Part shown: in pieces, positions 56,254 through 63,950 of the stretch | How the letters are laid out: each line of letters starts with the position of its first letter | How positions within the stretch are numbered: the first letter of the stretch is position 1 | Assembly (NCBI GenBank): GCA_021199795.1 | Contig: JAJQHJ010000019.1 | Span: forward strand, 91,193 to 155,192 | Source: Oscillospiraceae bacterium | Lineage (GTDB): Bacteria; Bacillota; Clostridia; Oscillospirales; Ruminococcaceae | Length of the DNA stretch: 64,000 nt | Direction: 5' to 3' | Program-made: the position numbers and the translations under genes | The notes under the pieces: generated by a model | Databases searched by the model: none | Told to the model about the DNA's origin: nothing | Seen by the model: the letters and a program-made list of their open reading frames with translations, nothing else

Positions 56254-56400
56254 ATGAATTTTGAGTATGAAGAACCTAGTATGGAGATAATTAAGTTTGA
56301 AGACGACTGCTGGGTAATGGTAACATCAACAAACGGTTACAATGACACCGGTGTTCAAAAATACTCCGTTGCAGATGATTCTGATAACGTATACAGATAA
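56254..56400 (+). CDS. 48-residue acidic peptide of unknown function
   Basis: 48 aa: begins MNFEYEEPSMEIIKFEDDCW, ends DDSDNVYR. Net acidic, one Cys, no signal peptide. The Y-x-x-P-x-x-E-x-x-x-F opening recalls a class of small clostridial peptides whose role is unknown; some short peptides of this look are RiPP precursors, but no modifying enzyme is adjacent. GAGG 9 nt before the ATG and a perfect promoter suggest real, strong expression. Confidence 0.7.
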   Translation: MNFEYEEPSMEIIKFEDDCWVMVTSTNGYNDTGVQKYSVADDSDNVYR

Positions 56401-56480
56401 TATCACACATTCATGCCCTTTTGCATGTCTGATATTCTGACAATTGCAAGCCCCGATTTTTGGGTCTTTACTGCATATCC

Positions 56481-56532
56481 AAAAAAGCATGTCGAAAAAT
56501 TTAAAATTCGACAATTTTCGACATGCTTTTTT
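56481..56532 (+). terminator. 18-bp perfect inverted repeat: terminator and Spo0A-box cluster
   Basis: Arms 56481-56498 and 56515-56532 are perfect complements (AAAAAAGCATGTCGAAAA), loop 16 nt, ending in six T. It can terminate the 48-codon ORF transcript. Each arm holds a TGTCGAA heptamer and the loop holds a perfect TTGTCGAA (minus strand). Confidence 0.85.
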
Positions 56533-56550
56533 GGGATTATGTGATATAAT
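56507..56550 (+). promoter_or_regulatory. Promoter of the Spo0A-like gene with tandem 0A boxes
   Basis: TTCGAC (56517-56522) and TATAAT (56545-56550) are 22 bp apart. 0A boxes in the same orientation lie at 56507-56513 and 56517-56523, exactly 10 bp apart; a third, opposite, at 56490-56496. Confidence 0.6.
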
Positions 56551-56600
56551 ATCGAAAAAGGGCGAAGTAAGTAGCCTAATTACAGCAGGAGTGAGATTAT

Positions 56601-57152
56601 ATGACCAGTGAAATTATTTTTTCTGTATCGATTGATTCAGAAAAAATCAGTTTGTTTAAAGCCGCTCTCGAGAAATTCAGTCCTGATTTTGATGCAACTA
56701 TTACTCAGGTTTCACTTGAGCACCTTGAACTTGAAGATGAAGATGAAGAGCACACATCCGATAATAAAGCATTGATTTGTTCGTATCTCTCTGAGCTCTT
56801 TGCAGAGTTTGGCATGTCTGCAAATCTCTGCGGCTACGAATATCTCAAAGAAGCAATATGTCTTGTATTAAAAAATCCAAGGTATCTTCATGGTAATGTC
56901 ACATCTACGCTTTATCCTGAGATTGCAATCATGTTCGAAACAAAACCCGCTAACGTTGAGAGATCTATGCGTCACGCAATCGGCACTGTATTTGAAAGAG
57001 GAAATTATGAACTGCTATTGCAGGTTTTCAAGAATACAATTTCCGAATCAACTGGAAAGCCCACAAATTCGGGATTTATGGCCAGAATTTCTGAACTTGT
57101 AAAAAAAGACGTTTTGAGTAGCAAGTCAGAATCTGACAACTCAGACGAATAA
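56601..57152 (+). CDS. Stand-alone Spo0A effector-domain protein (no receiver)
   Basis: 183 aa. Residues about 57-170 match the Spo0A C-terminal DNA-binding domain: LFAEFGMSANLCGYEYLKEA, TLYPEIAIMFETKPANVERS, MRHAIGTVFERGN, GKPTNSGFMA. The recognition-helix stretch VERxxRHAI (119-127) is kept, so it probably binds 0A boxes. The N-terminal 55 residues are not a receiver: they are too short and lack the acidic pocket, phospho-Asp and Lys. It therefore cannot be activated by phosphorylation in the usual way. AGGAG 9 nt before ATG. Its promoter has 0A boxes, implying control by Spo0A and/or itself. It might antagonise or supplement Spo0A. Confidence 0.92.
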   Translation: MTSEIIFSVSIDSEKISLFKAALEKFSPDFDATITQVSLEHLELEDEDEEHTSDNKALICSYLSELFAEFGMSANLCGYEYLKEAICLVLKNPRYLHGNVTSTLYPEIAIMFETKPANVERSMRHAIGTVFERGNYELLLQVFKNTISESTGKPTNSGFMARISELVKKDVLSSKSESDNSDE

Positions 57153-57200
57153 GTAAAGCCCACTTAGCTGATCGTAAAGTGTTGAGGTGTTGGTGTACAT

Positions 57201-57641
57201 ATGGAAGCCGAAGATAAGCATCTGACGGACAAGGCTTCGCTTGAGATTCGGAAGAAACGCCGGGATAAAGCAGCTATTGTCATGGGAATGGTTTCTTTCT
57301 GTATCCTGTTCTTCGGCATGTTGTATGTATATAGAATTGGAAATAACGAAATCTCCGTGAACGATTTGCCGGCTGTATCCACAACTGAAAAAGCAGACGA
57401 GGCTGTCGTAACAACAGTAGCGGAAGTAACCGAACCAGTTATATATGAGACAACAGCTGAGTTTTCAGGATCAGTCGAAACAGAAGCCGACTATATACTG
57501 AACACAAGCACTAAGAAATTCCATTTTCCAAACTGTCGGTATGTCAATTCGATCAAAGATGAGAATAAAGCAGAATACACTGGCAGCAGGGATGATCTTA
57601 TCGCACAGGGTTATTCTCCTTGCGGAACCTGTAATCCTTAA
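57201..57641 (+). CDS. Single-pass membrane protein with C-terminal Cys-module
   Basis: 146 aa. Basic N-terminus, TM helix about 26-46, Thr/Glu/Val-rich linker, and a C-terminal domain DYILNTSTKKFHFPNC…GYSPCGTCNP resembling the Cys module found at the end of some secreted nucleases and Ada-type zinc domains. Probably binds metal outside the cell. Starts 48 bp after the Spo0A-like gene, with GAGGTG upstream, so probably co-transcribed. Confidence 0.85.
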   Translation: MEAEDKHLTDKASLEIRKKRRDKAAIVMGMVSFCILFFGMLYVYRIGNNEISVNDLPAVSTTEKADEAVVTTVAEVTEPVIYETTAEFSGSVETEADYILNTSTKKFHFPNCRYVNSIKDENKAEYTGSRDDLIAQGYSPCGTCNP

Positions 57642-57659
57642 ATATTTTATGCATGATCA

Positions 57660-57689
57660 AAGCCCGGGAGGTATATTCCCGGGCTTTTG
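57660..57689. terminator. Terminator between the 57201 gene and permease 2
   Basis: Perfect 10-bp stem AAGCCCGGGA/TCCCGGGCTT, then TTGA; T tract better on the plus strand. Confidence 0.88.
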
Positions 57690-57700
57690 ATATGTCTATT

Positions 57701-60406
57701 TTATCTGTCTTCTCTCAGCATTTCCATGAGTTTATATTTATTCAGACTCATCTTTGTCCCAAAGCAGATTGCAAACGTAATCATGAACACTCCTGCGAGT
57801 ATCGCTATCAGCACCGGTGCAGTCAACCCATACCCAGCAAGAGTCGTAAACATTGCTCCTAAAGCCGCAAGTGGGCTTGTCCCAGCGGCAATAGCCGAGA
57901 TATTCATAGCGAGATAATAGCATAGATAGCTCATCACCGCCGCCACAATTGCAATAATGCTCCTTACAGCAGCTCTTCTACCAAGCTCGATATTTCTCTG
58001 CCGCCTGGACATTCCAATTGCCTGCAAAATTCCGTATCGCCTCTTTTCACTCTCTGTTTCGAGCCTTAAGGTGCTTACAAGAATCAGAAGAACTACAACG
58101 GCTATGCACACGCCACTTATGATGGTCATAATCATTGACTGCTGATAGACCTGTGCGTTCGAGTAATTTATTTCACGGAAGTTATAGAGCTTGAAATATG
58201 GGCTCTGTTCCATTTTGTAATCGGTAGTGTATGTATATACGATTTGCGAGAGGATTTTTGATACCGCAGTGTCTATGCCGAGCTCTTCTGCATTCATATT
58301 TGTAAAGAGGAATCCTTGGTTATATCCTACCTCCCGCTGACCTCTTAAGAATCTCTCATTTTCAATCCACCACTGAGTGCCCTCCGGAATTTGATCGACA
58401 ATCTCCTGGAGTACAGGCAAAGCACAGATCACGAAGTAACTGTAATTTTCAAGGGAATATCTTTCGGAACGGTCATATTCAAGAAGCGATACAAGCAGTT
58501 TGTCACTCTCAACTAGCTGCAAAGAGCCGATGTTAACGTCAACACTGACAAGACCGGAGCTCAGAAGACTGGTTTCATCAAGCGTAGGACCGAGAATAGT
58601 TGAGACGGTCAAGCAGTCCCCATAGTCGCTGAAGTGATTATAATCAATAGATATTGTCAAATCAGAACTTTCTTCAGGAACAGCCGAAACAGGATCAACG
58701 TACCTGTTGGTTTCAAAAATAGCCAGTTCGCTTGCCACAGAGACATTATAATCATATCCATCAAGTCTGTCGCTTGCAATCTGCACGATTACACTTTCGC
58801 CACTTTCATACGCTTCTTTGTCCATTCCCGAAGTGTCGACATATTTCTTGATGTCATCCCAATCCATTGTGATAACAACGGCAGAATCTGTTCCCTCGTT
58901 ATCAGAAGTTGAAGCCAGAGCATAAAAGTCATTGAATCCGACAAAATCGGTGACACCCTCAAGCGACAAAAACTGGTCTTCATAGAGGGATAAATCCGGG
59001 ATTGAATAATCGCTGCGGACGTTGGTTCCGTCGTTTTCACTGATGTAATATGACCATCGTGACGCCCAATAACTATACTCGCCTGATGGCTCTGCAAGGT
59101 TGACTGTTGTGAATACTGCAGATACACACATAAGTGTTGCCATGAGCATGATAAGGGCTCTTCTGAACCCTCCAACAAGCTTTGATTTGCTTCTCTGCAT
59201 ACCTATCCTGCCGGTCATCGGCGTTGCGAGTGCCACCTGGAAAGTAATCATGCGCACCAGCAGTATACTCACAAGCCACAAAGCTAGTGCCATCAGAAGA
59301 TAGTTCCACGGAATGCTGACAGCTATGTCAACCGAGCCGGAATATACGCTGACATTGAGAAGAAGCTTGACGCCTAAGAATCCTAAAAGTGTTCCCAATA
59401 TGATTGCCGGAACTGCAAGCATAAGCGTTTCAATCAGGATAAGTAGACTCAGCTGACCTTTGGAGCCTCCGATGCTTCGGAATCTGACTATTCTTCTGAC
59501 TTCGGACTGCATCTGGAGTATATAAATCATAACAACAGCCAATATCGTTATTGCTAAGATAAGTCCGAGATAGACCATATCGGTCTCGGACGTTTCGCTC
59601 TCCATTTCGAGAACTGAGTTTATGGTACATGTCCTGATCGTCGAGCCTGTACGGCTCTCAAAGAGATAGCTGTTGACTTCATCTTCAATACCGTCTTCCA
59701 TTCCCGACTTTACAGTGAAAAAGTAGGTTGTCTCTGTGCCTGGGCTAGTGATTTCGCCGAGAGCATCAGTCGCCTCAGCGATTATGTCCGCCATAGCTTC
59801 TTCGGAAACAAATGCAGTGTTGAGCGCACAGTCAATATCCCAAAGACCGGTATATTCGCTGATAGCTCCGCAAATTTTAAAGGTTCTCTCGACTGTTGCC
59901 GTATCACCTACGTCACTACTGAATTCAAACTGCAAGGTGATTGTTCCGCCTACACCGTAACCGATTTCCGTTAGCGTTGCCGATTCTATCGCAATTTCGC
60001 CGGAATTCTCAGGGAAATCACCACTTTGAAGAAAGATTCCCATGTCGATAAGCGAGTCGTCAACGGTTCCAATGCCACCGAGTGAACCATACTCTACATC
60101 GCCGTTCTGCATATCCTTAACAATTATCGAAGCCGAACCATAGTTGACACTCGTTCCGATATCCTCAACCCATTCGGTGATTTCGAGATATTCAAGATCG
60201 CTATCGACACCATCGGTGATTGCCCCATACCATGAGCCGTATGTATCAAGCCTCAGCTGTGAGTTGGTTTCGACAATACTTGAAGTATAGCTCAGAAGTA
60301 TTATCGCAAATGTGAACGAAATGAGCAGGACGAAGAAGATAAGAAGCGATTGCCTCTTTCTGCGTTTTATACCCTCAAAGGCAAGGGAAAATATAGTTTT
60401 CAGCAT
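57701..60406 (-). CDS. FtsX-domain ABC transporter permease (paralogue 2)
   Basis: 901 aa. Same architecture as the 50616 gene: RRKRQSLLIFFVLLISF at TM1, RRIVRFRSIGGSKGQLSLLI, and RRYGILQAIGMSRRQRNIE near the C-terminus, with divergent extracellular domains. The membrane parts are very similar (about 70% over the first 60 residues by eye), the ectodomains much less, suggesting duplication followed by change in ligand. No adjacent stand-alone ATPase; the ABC exporter upstream has its own fused ATPase. AAAGGAG precedes the ATG. Confidence 0.92.
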   Translation of the reverse strand: MLKTIFSLAFEGIKRRKRQSLLIFFVLLISFTFAIILLSYTSSIVETNSQLRLDTYGSWYGAITDGVDSDLEYLEITEWVEDIGTSVNYGSASIIVKDMQNGDVEYGSLGGIGTVDDSLIDMGIFLQSGDFPENSGEIAIESATLTEIGYGVGGTITLQFEFSSDVGDTATVERTFKICGAISEYTGLWDIDCALNTAFVSEEAMADIIAEATDALGEITSPGTETTYFFTVKSGMEDGIEDEVNSYLFESRTGSTIRTCTINSVLEMESETSETDMVYLGLILAITILAVVMIYILQMQSEVRRIVRFRSIGGSKGQLSLLILIETLMLAVPAIILGTLLGFLGVKLLLNVSVYSGSVDIAVSIPWNYLLMALALWLVSILLVRMITFQVALATPMTGRIGMQRSKSKLVGGFRRALIMLMATLMCVSAVFTTVNLAEPSGEYSYWASRWSYYISENDGTNVRSDYSIPDLSLYEDQFLSLEGVTDFVGFNDFYALASTSDNEGTDSAVVITMDWDDIKKYVDTSGMDKEAYESGESVIVQIASDRLDGYDYNVSVASELAIFETNRYVDPVSAVPEESSDLTISIDYNHFSDYGDCLTVSTILGPTLDETSLLSSGLVSVDVNIGSLQLVESDKLLVSLLEYDRSERYSLENYSYFVICALPVLQEIVDQIPEGTQWWIENERFLRGQREVGYNQGFLFTNMNAEELGIDTAVSKILSQIVYTYTTDYKMEQSPYFKLYNFREINYSNAQVYQQSMIMTIISGVCIAVVVLLILVSTLRLETESEKRRYGILQAIGMSRRQRNIELGRRAAVRSIIAIVAAVMSYLCYYLAMNISAIAAGTSPLAALGAMFTTLAGYGLTAPVLIAILAGVFMITFAICFGTKMSLNKYKLMEMLREDR

Positions 60407-60424
60407 ATTGGTTTTTCTCCTTTT

Positions 60425-60438
60425 TATCTTATAAGATA
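60425..60438. promoter_or_regulatory. Palindrome in the permease 2 leader
   Basis: Perfect 14-bp palindrome TATCTTATAAGATA between promoter and RBS; possible repressor site. Confidence 0.45.
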
Positions 60439-60450
60439 GAGCCCAATAGC

Positions 60451-60479
60451 ATTATACCATATTTCTTCCAATATGTCAA
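60451..60479 (-). promoter_or_regulatory. Perfect consensus promoter of permease 2
   Basis: TTGACA, 17 bp, TATAAT on the minus strand; the -35 overlaps the stop of the ABC exporter gene. Confidence 0.9.
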
Positions 60480-62317
60480 TCTATTTCTTCCTTTTCCTCA
60501 TTCGCCGCCTTAACATAAAACTCCGACTGCTTGTCGAACATTTCAGTGTAGAGCCCACCCTGAGCATAAAGCTCCTTATGTGTTCCATAGCCGACTATAT
60601 GTCCATCTTGGAATACTGCAACCTTGTCGGCGAGCTGAACTGCTGACAGACGGTGGGTTATAAGGACGGCACACTTGTCCTGAATCATCGAGTTGAACTG
60701 TGAATAGATTTCATACTCAATATTCGGGTCTAATGCCGCTGTGGGTTCATCAAGAAGGTAAATCTCGCCGCCGTGGTACAAGGCTCTTGAGATAGCAACT
60801 CTCTGACCCTCGCCGCCTGAAAGGTCGATTCCAGACTCGTCAACGTACTTGTTGACCTGAGTGTCATAGCCTTTCGGGAGCTTTCTTACCAAGTCGATGA
60901 TTCCTGTCTTGTTGCAGACTTCGTCAAGAAGCTTCGGGTCTTCCTCATGCCCCAGAATTATATTTGCTTTCAGGCTGAGAGAATAAGTGGTGAAGTCCTG
61001 AAATACCGGCGAGAAAAGTCTCTGATACTTCTTGTAGTCGTACTCGTTGATGTTAATGCCGTTCAGGAGTATTTCGCCCTTGTCCGGGAAGTAAAGCCTT
61101 GTGAGAAGCTTGATAAACGTGGTCTTTCCGCTTCCATTTTCACCGACTATGCAGATTCTGTCACTGCCCTTGAATTTGAGGCTGAGATCCTTGATAACAT
61201 AGTTTTCACTGCCGGGATACCTGAACCAGACGTTTCTGAACTCTATTGTGGAATCCTTTGTGAAAACAGGCTCCTTTGTGCCGGTCATATACTGCTTCGG
61301 TTCAAGGTTGAAGAAGGCTATCATCTCGTCGATATTAAGGCTTTTGCGAGAAAGTTCGAGATAGGTCGAGAAGACGTTTGTAAGTGCAGAAGCATATGAC
61401 TCGGTTGTCGTTATGTAGATAGTCATCGAACCTACAGACAAGCCTCTGAAAAGTACATTGAAGATAAAGTAAGTATACAGAAGCGTTTTCTGAATCATAG
61501 CAGTTATTCCCTGCAAGAATCTCAGCGTCTGTGAATTTTTTCTCATTTTCAGCTCGACTTTGTTTGATTCACCCTTGCTCTCTTTCCAAAGACTCATGAA
61601 GTAGTCTTTAAGGTCAAAAAGACGCATTTCCTTGGCATTGGTGAAATTTGCAAGCATGAAAGGATAGAGCCACTGGATTCTGTCAAACTTGTGCATTATC
61701 TTGCTGAGTTCAAAAGCTATTCCATTTGCGTGCTTGGTCATCCTCGAATTTATCCAGATGATAACTGCGATTACAACGATGATCAAAGGGTTCAGGGTGC
61801 TGATAATAGCTGACAGCGTGACGATGCTGACAAGTGCCGACAGGAAGTTGCCGAAACGGTCAACAACGCTTACGATTGAACCAAGAGTTTCCTCAGCTCT
61901 TTCCTGCAAATTCTGAATTTCAGGGCTTTCGAGCGTTTCATAGTCCATTCTTGCAATGTGATTATATAGATACTCGTTTGTGCTGAAATCAAGTCGCTGT
62001 TCCGCCTTTTCCCTTTGATAGTACAATAGACTGTTGATTCCTGTATTTGCAAGCGGCAACAGCACCATCAGCGCAACATAGGTGATGATAACACTCATCC
62101 TGCACTCGCCGGTAAGCTCGTTGATAATCAGGCCTGGAAATATGATTGTTATATTCCACACAAGGGCATTAAGTATGCTTGTGAAGTAGTAAATCGAGAT
62201 ATACTGCTTCCCGCCGTCTTTGTGCCATATGAATGACAGTATGTACCATGTGGATTTGACGGTGTGCAGGAATCCCTGCTGGTCTTTTTTCTCTTTCTTT
62301 TCTTTCTTTTTAGACAT
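60476..62317 (-). CDS. ABC exporter, fused membrane and ATPase domains
   Basis: 613 aa from ATG 62317 (AAAGGAG upstream). Six TM helices about 40-345, then the ATPase: Walker A GENGSGKTT, Q-loop VFQDF, signature LSGGEGQRVA, Walker B YLLDEPTAALD, H-loop ITHRL. Lys-rich N-terminus KKKEKKEKK. Half-size exporter acting as a homodimer, or as a heterodimer if a partner exists elsewhere. Substrate unknown; C-terminal text resembles clostridial peptide exporters. Confidence 0.95.
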   Translation of the reverse strand: MSKKKEKKEKKDQQGFLHTVKSTWYILSFIWHKDGGKQYISIYYFTSILNALVWNITIIFPGLIINELTGECRMSVIITYVALMVLLPLANTGINSLLYYQREKAEQRLDFSTNEYLYNHIARMDYETLESPEIQNLQERAEETLGSIVSVVDRFGNFLSALVSIVTLSAIISTLNPLIIVVIAVIIWINSRMTKHANGIAFELSKIMHKFDRIQWLYPFMLANFTNAKEMRLFDLKDYFMSLWKESKGESNKVELKMRKNSQTLRFLQGITAMIQKTLLYTYFIFNVLFRGLSVGSMTIYITTTESYASALTNVFSTYLELSRKSLNIDEMIAFFNLEPKQYMTGTKEPVFTKDSTIEFRNVWFRYPGSENYVIKDLSLKFKGSDRICIVGENGSGKTTFIKLLTRLYFPDKGEILLNGININEYDYKKYQRLFSPVFQDFTTYSLSLKANIILGHEEDPKLLDEVCNKTGIIDLVRKLPKGYDTQVNKYVDESGIDLSGGEGQRVAISRALYHGGEIYLLDEPTAALDPNIEYEIYSQFNSMIQDKCAVLITHRLSAVQLADKVAVFQDGHIVGYGTHKELYAQGGLYTEMFDKQSEFYVKAANEEKEEID

Positions 62318-62618
62318 ATTATTGCTCCTTTCTGAACTCCGCCTAACATTATACCCCCTGAGAAATTTTGTCAAGCGTTTTTTGCAAAATTGGCAGATAT
62401 TTTGTCAAGAAAACATCCAAATGCTAAGTTATTGCAAGTTATCTAAAACAGCCTCTGACAAGATTATGTACCACTAGTTTTTCATAAGTATTTCTCCTTT
62501 CACAATTGATATAATACAAGATGTGCAAAAGTAAAAAAAAGAAACCAGAGAAACGTATGTCTTTAGCTGGATACGCAACTCTTGCCATTAGAATCGCCCT
62601 CTTACTGCCATATTAAAA
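62318..62618. other. 301-bp intergenic region, no clear gene
   Basis: Holds the exporter promoter (separate entry), a direct repeat of TTTTGTCAAG on the plus strand (62366-62375 and 62400-62409), and a minute minus-strand ORF Met-Lys-Asn-stop (62474-62485) behind a perfect AAAGGAG. No tRNA or riboswitch seen. A 19-codon plus-strand ORF at about 62556 has no good RBS. Confidence 0.6.
62348..62374 (-). promoter_or_regulatory. Candidate promoter of the ABC exporter
   Basis: TTGACA and TATAAT with a short 15-bp spacer on the minus strand. Confidence 0.5.
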
Positions 62619-63236
62619 TTATTTCATAACAGCATTATGGGTTGTTTCAGAAATCAATTCGGCGTAATATTCATTATCTTTTTGTGTAATTTGGAGTGTG
62701 AGTTCATAAACAAGCTCCTCTTCCATATCAGTAGATGAAATGAATACCGTGTAAGGGATGACCTCTGTTTCACTCGGAATGAAAATATAGTAGTTCTGAC
62801 TGGGATCAATGGCTATCCCGACAATTTCATCAACGTATTCATTGAAATTGCCATGTGTAATAACAGAAATTGATGCAGGCGTATCTTTTGCTGTATTTTC
62901 GCAAGAAAACACAAAACCGAGAATACCCGAATTAGTTTCAAAATAGCTTACTGGGACGCTGACGCCTTGTTCCAGTTTTGTCGTTACTATATCTGCATTA
63001 TCTGGAGAAATTGCGTATGCTGTTAAGACGAAAGGTAAAGTAGTTTCATCACCACTATCAATGTGAGATAGACCAATTCCTAACACAATGGCAATTACCA
63101 AAAAACAAGCGCAGGCTTTCATAAACGGCTTGCAGAATATTCGGGTATGCAGAGAAACTCTGCGAAACGCAATCGCTTCAGAAATCAATTCATCATCAAG
63201 GTACTGCATAGCCTCAACTATTCTTGGAATTCTCAT
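62619..63236 (-). CDS. Membrane-anchored anti-sigma-like protein
   Basis: 205 aa. Short cytoplasmic N-terminus (about 1-37), one TM helix (FLVIAIVLGIGLS), then an extracellular beta-rich domain. The topology and 4-bp overlap with the ECF sigma gene point to the cognate anti-sigma factor, although no zinc-binding HxxxCxxC motif is present. Confidence 0.8.
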   Translation of the reverse strand: MRIPRIVEAMQYLDDELISEAIAFRRVSLHTRIFCKPFMKACACFLVIAIVLGIGLSHIDSGDETTLPFVLTAYAISPDNADIVTTKLEQGVSVPVSYFETNSGILGFVFSCENTAKDTPASISVITHGNFNEYVDEIVGIAIDPSQNYYIFIPSETEVIPYTVFISSTDMEEELVYELTLQITQKDNEYYAELISETTHNAVMK

Positions 63237-63787
63237 ATCTCGACACCTTCTTTCCTTAAATACTCTTTCAATTCATTACGAGTATGATACAGCATGGATT
63301 TGACTTTACTTTCCGTAAATGAGTATTTTTCAGCAATGTCGCTTACGGTATCAAAAAACCAATATTTGCGAATGAATACGGCACGAACGACCGGTCTTTT
63401 GATGCGTAGAAAATCACTTATCTTCTCTCCAATTTCTTGCTCATCCACATCAGACATAATTGTGTTGTCCGGCAAAACATCTTCAAGCTCGTGTAATGAT
63501 ACAACGGCAGTTGAAGTGCGTTTATGTGCTTTGTTATGTTCTAGCCTTTTCAGCGATAGATTTCTTGTTATCTTGCAGATAAAGACTGCAAAGTGATTAG
63601 GTCTGGTTGGCGGGATTGTATTCCACACGCCCAAATATGTATCGTTCACGCATTCCTCCGAATCTTCTTCGTTGCCCAAAACATTGATAGCGACACTAAA
63701 GCATAATCGTCCATATTTTGTGTCGGTTTCCTTAATCGCTTTTTCATCGCGTGCAAAATACAGCTCAATAATTGCCAAATCATCCAT
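63233..63787 (-). CDS. ECF-family RNA polymerase sigma factor
   Basis: 184 aa. Region 2 with EDSEECVNDTYLGVWNTIPP, region 4 HTH DTVSDIAEKYSFTESKVKSMLYHTRNELKEYL. AAAGGAG 6-7 nt before ATG. Its own promoter resembles an ECF type, suggesting autoregulation. Released from the membrane partner on a signal; target genes unknown. Confidence 0.94.
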   Translation of the reverse strand: MDDLAIIELYFARDEKAIKETDTKYGRLCFSVAINVLGNEEDSEECVNDTYLGVWNTIPPTRPNHFAVFICKITRNLSLKRLEHNKAHKRTSTAVVSLHELEDVLPDNTIMSDVDEQEIGEKISDFLRIKRPVVRAVFIRKYWFFDTVSDIAEKYSFTESKVKSMLYHTRNELKEYLRKEGVEI

Positions 63788-63835
63788 TTGTTTATCTCCT
63801 TTTTTGATTCATCAGAGACCTTTCCCTTTTATAAG

Positions 63836-63860
63836 TACGATTTTCTCGCTATAGGTTGCA
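63836..63860 (-). promoter_or_regulatory. ECF-type promoter of the sigma/anti-sigma pair
   Basis: TGCAAC, 15 bp, CGTA on the minus strand, near the TGAAAC-N16-CGTA pattern of ECF promoters. Confidence 0.45.
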
Positions 63861-63898
63861 AAAATATGATTTATTAGTTTCTGTTCCTGCACAAAGAA

Positions 63899-63932
63899 AT
63901 ACCCGCACCGCCGTTGTCGACGGTGTGAGTAT
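63899..63932 (-). terminator. Terminator upstream of the ECF operon
   Basis: Stem ATACCCGCACCG/CGGTGTGAGTAT with two G-U pairs; the minus-strand tail ATTTCTTTG is a moderate T tract. Confidence 0.6.
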
Positions 63933-63950
63933 TAAGTACTTCAAGTCAGT

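Noticed and set aside
60531..60538. Perfect TTGTCGAA inside the ABC exporter
   Set aside because: Lies well inside coding sequence with no promoter nearby; likely chance.
62556..62615. 19-codon ORF on the plus strand
   Set aside because: No good RBS or aligned promoter; the nearby TATAAT lacks a -35.
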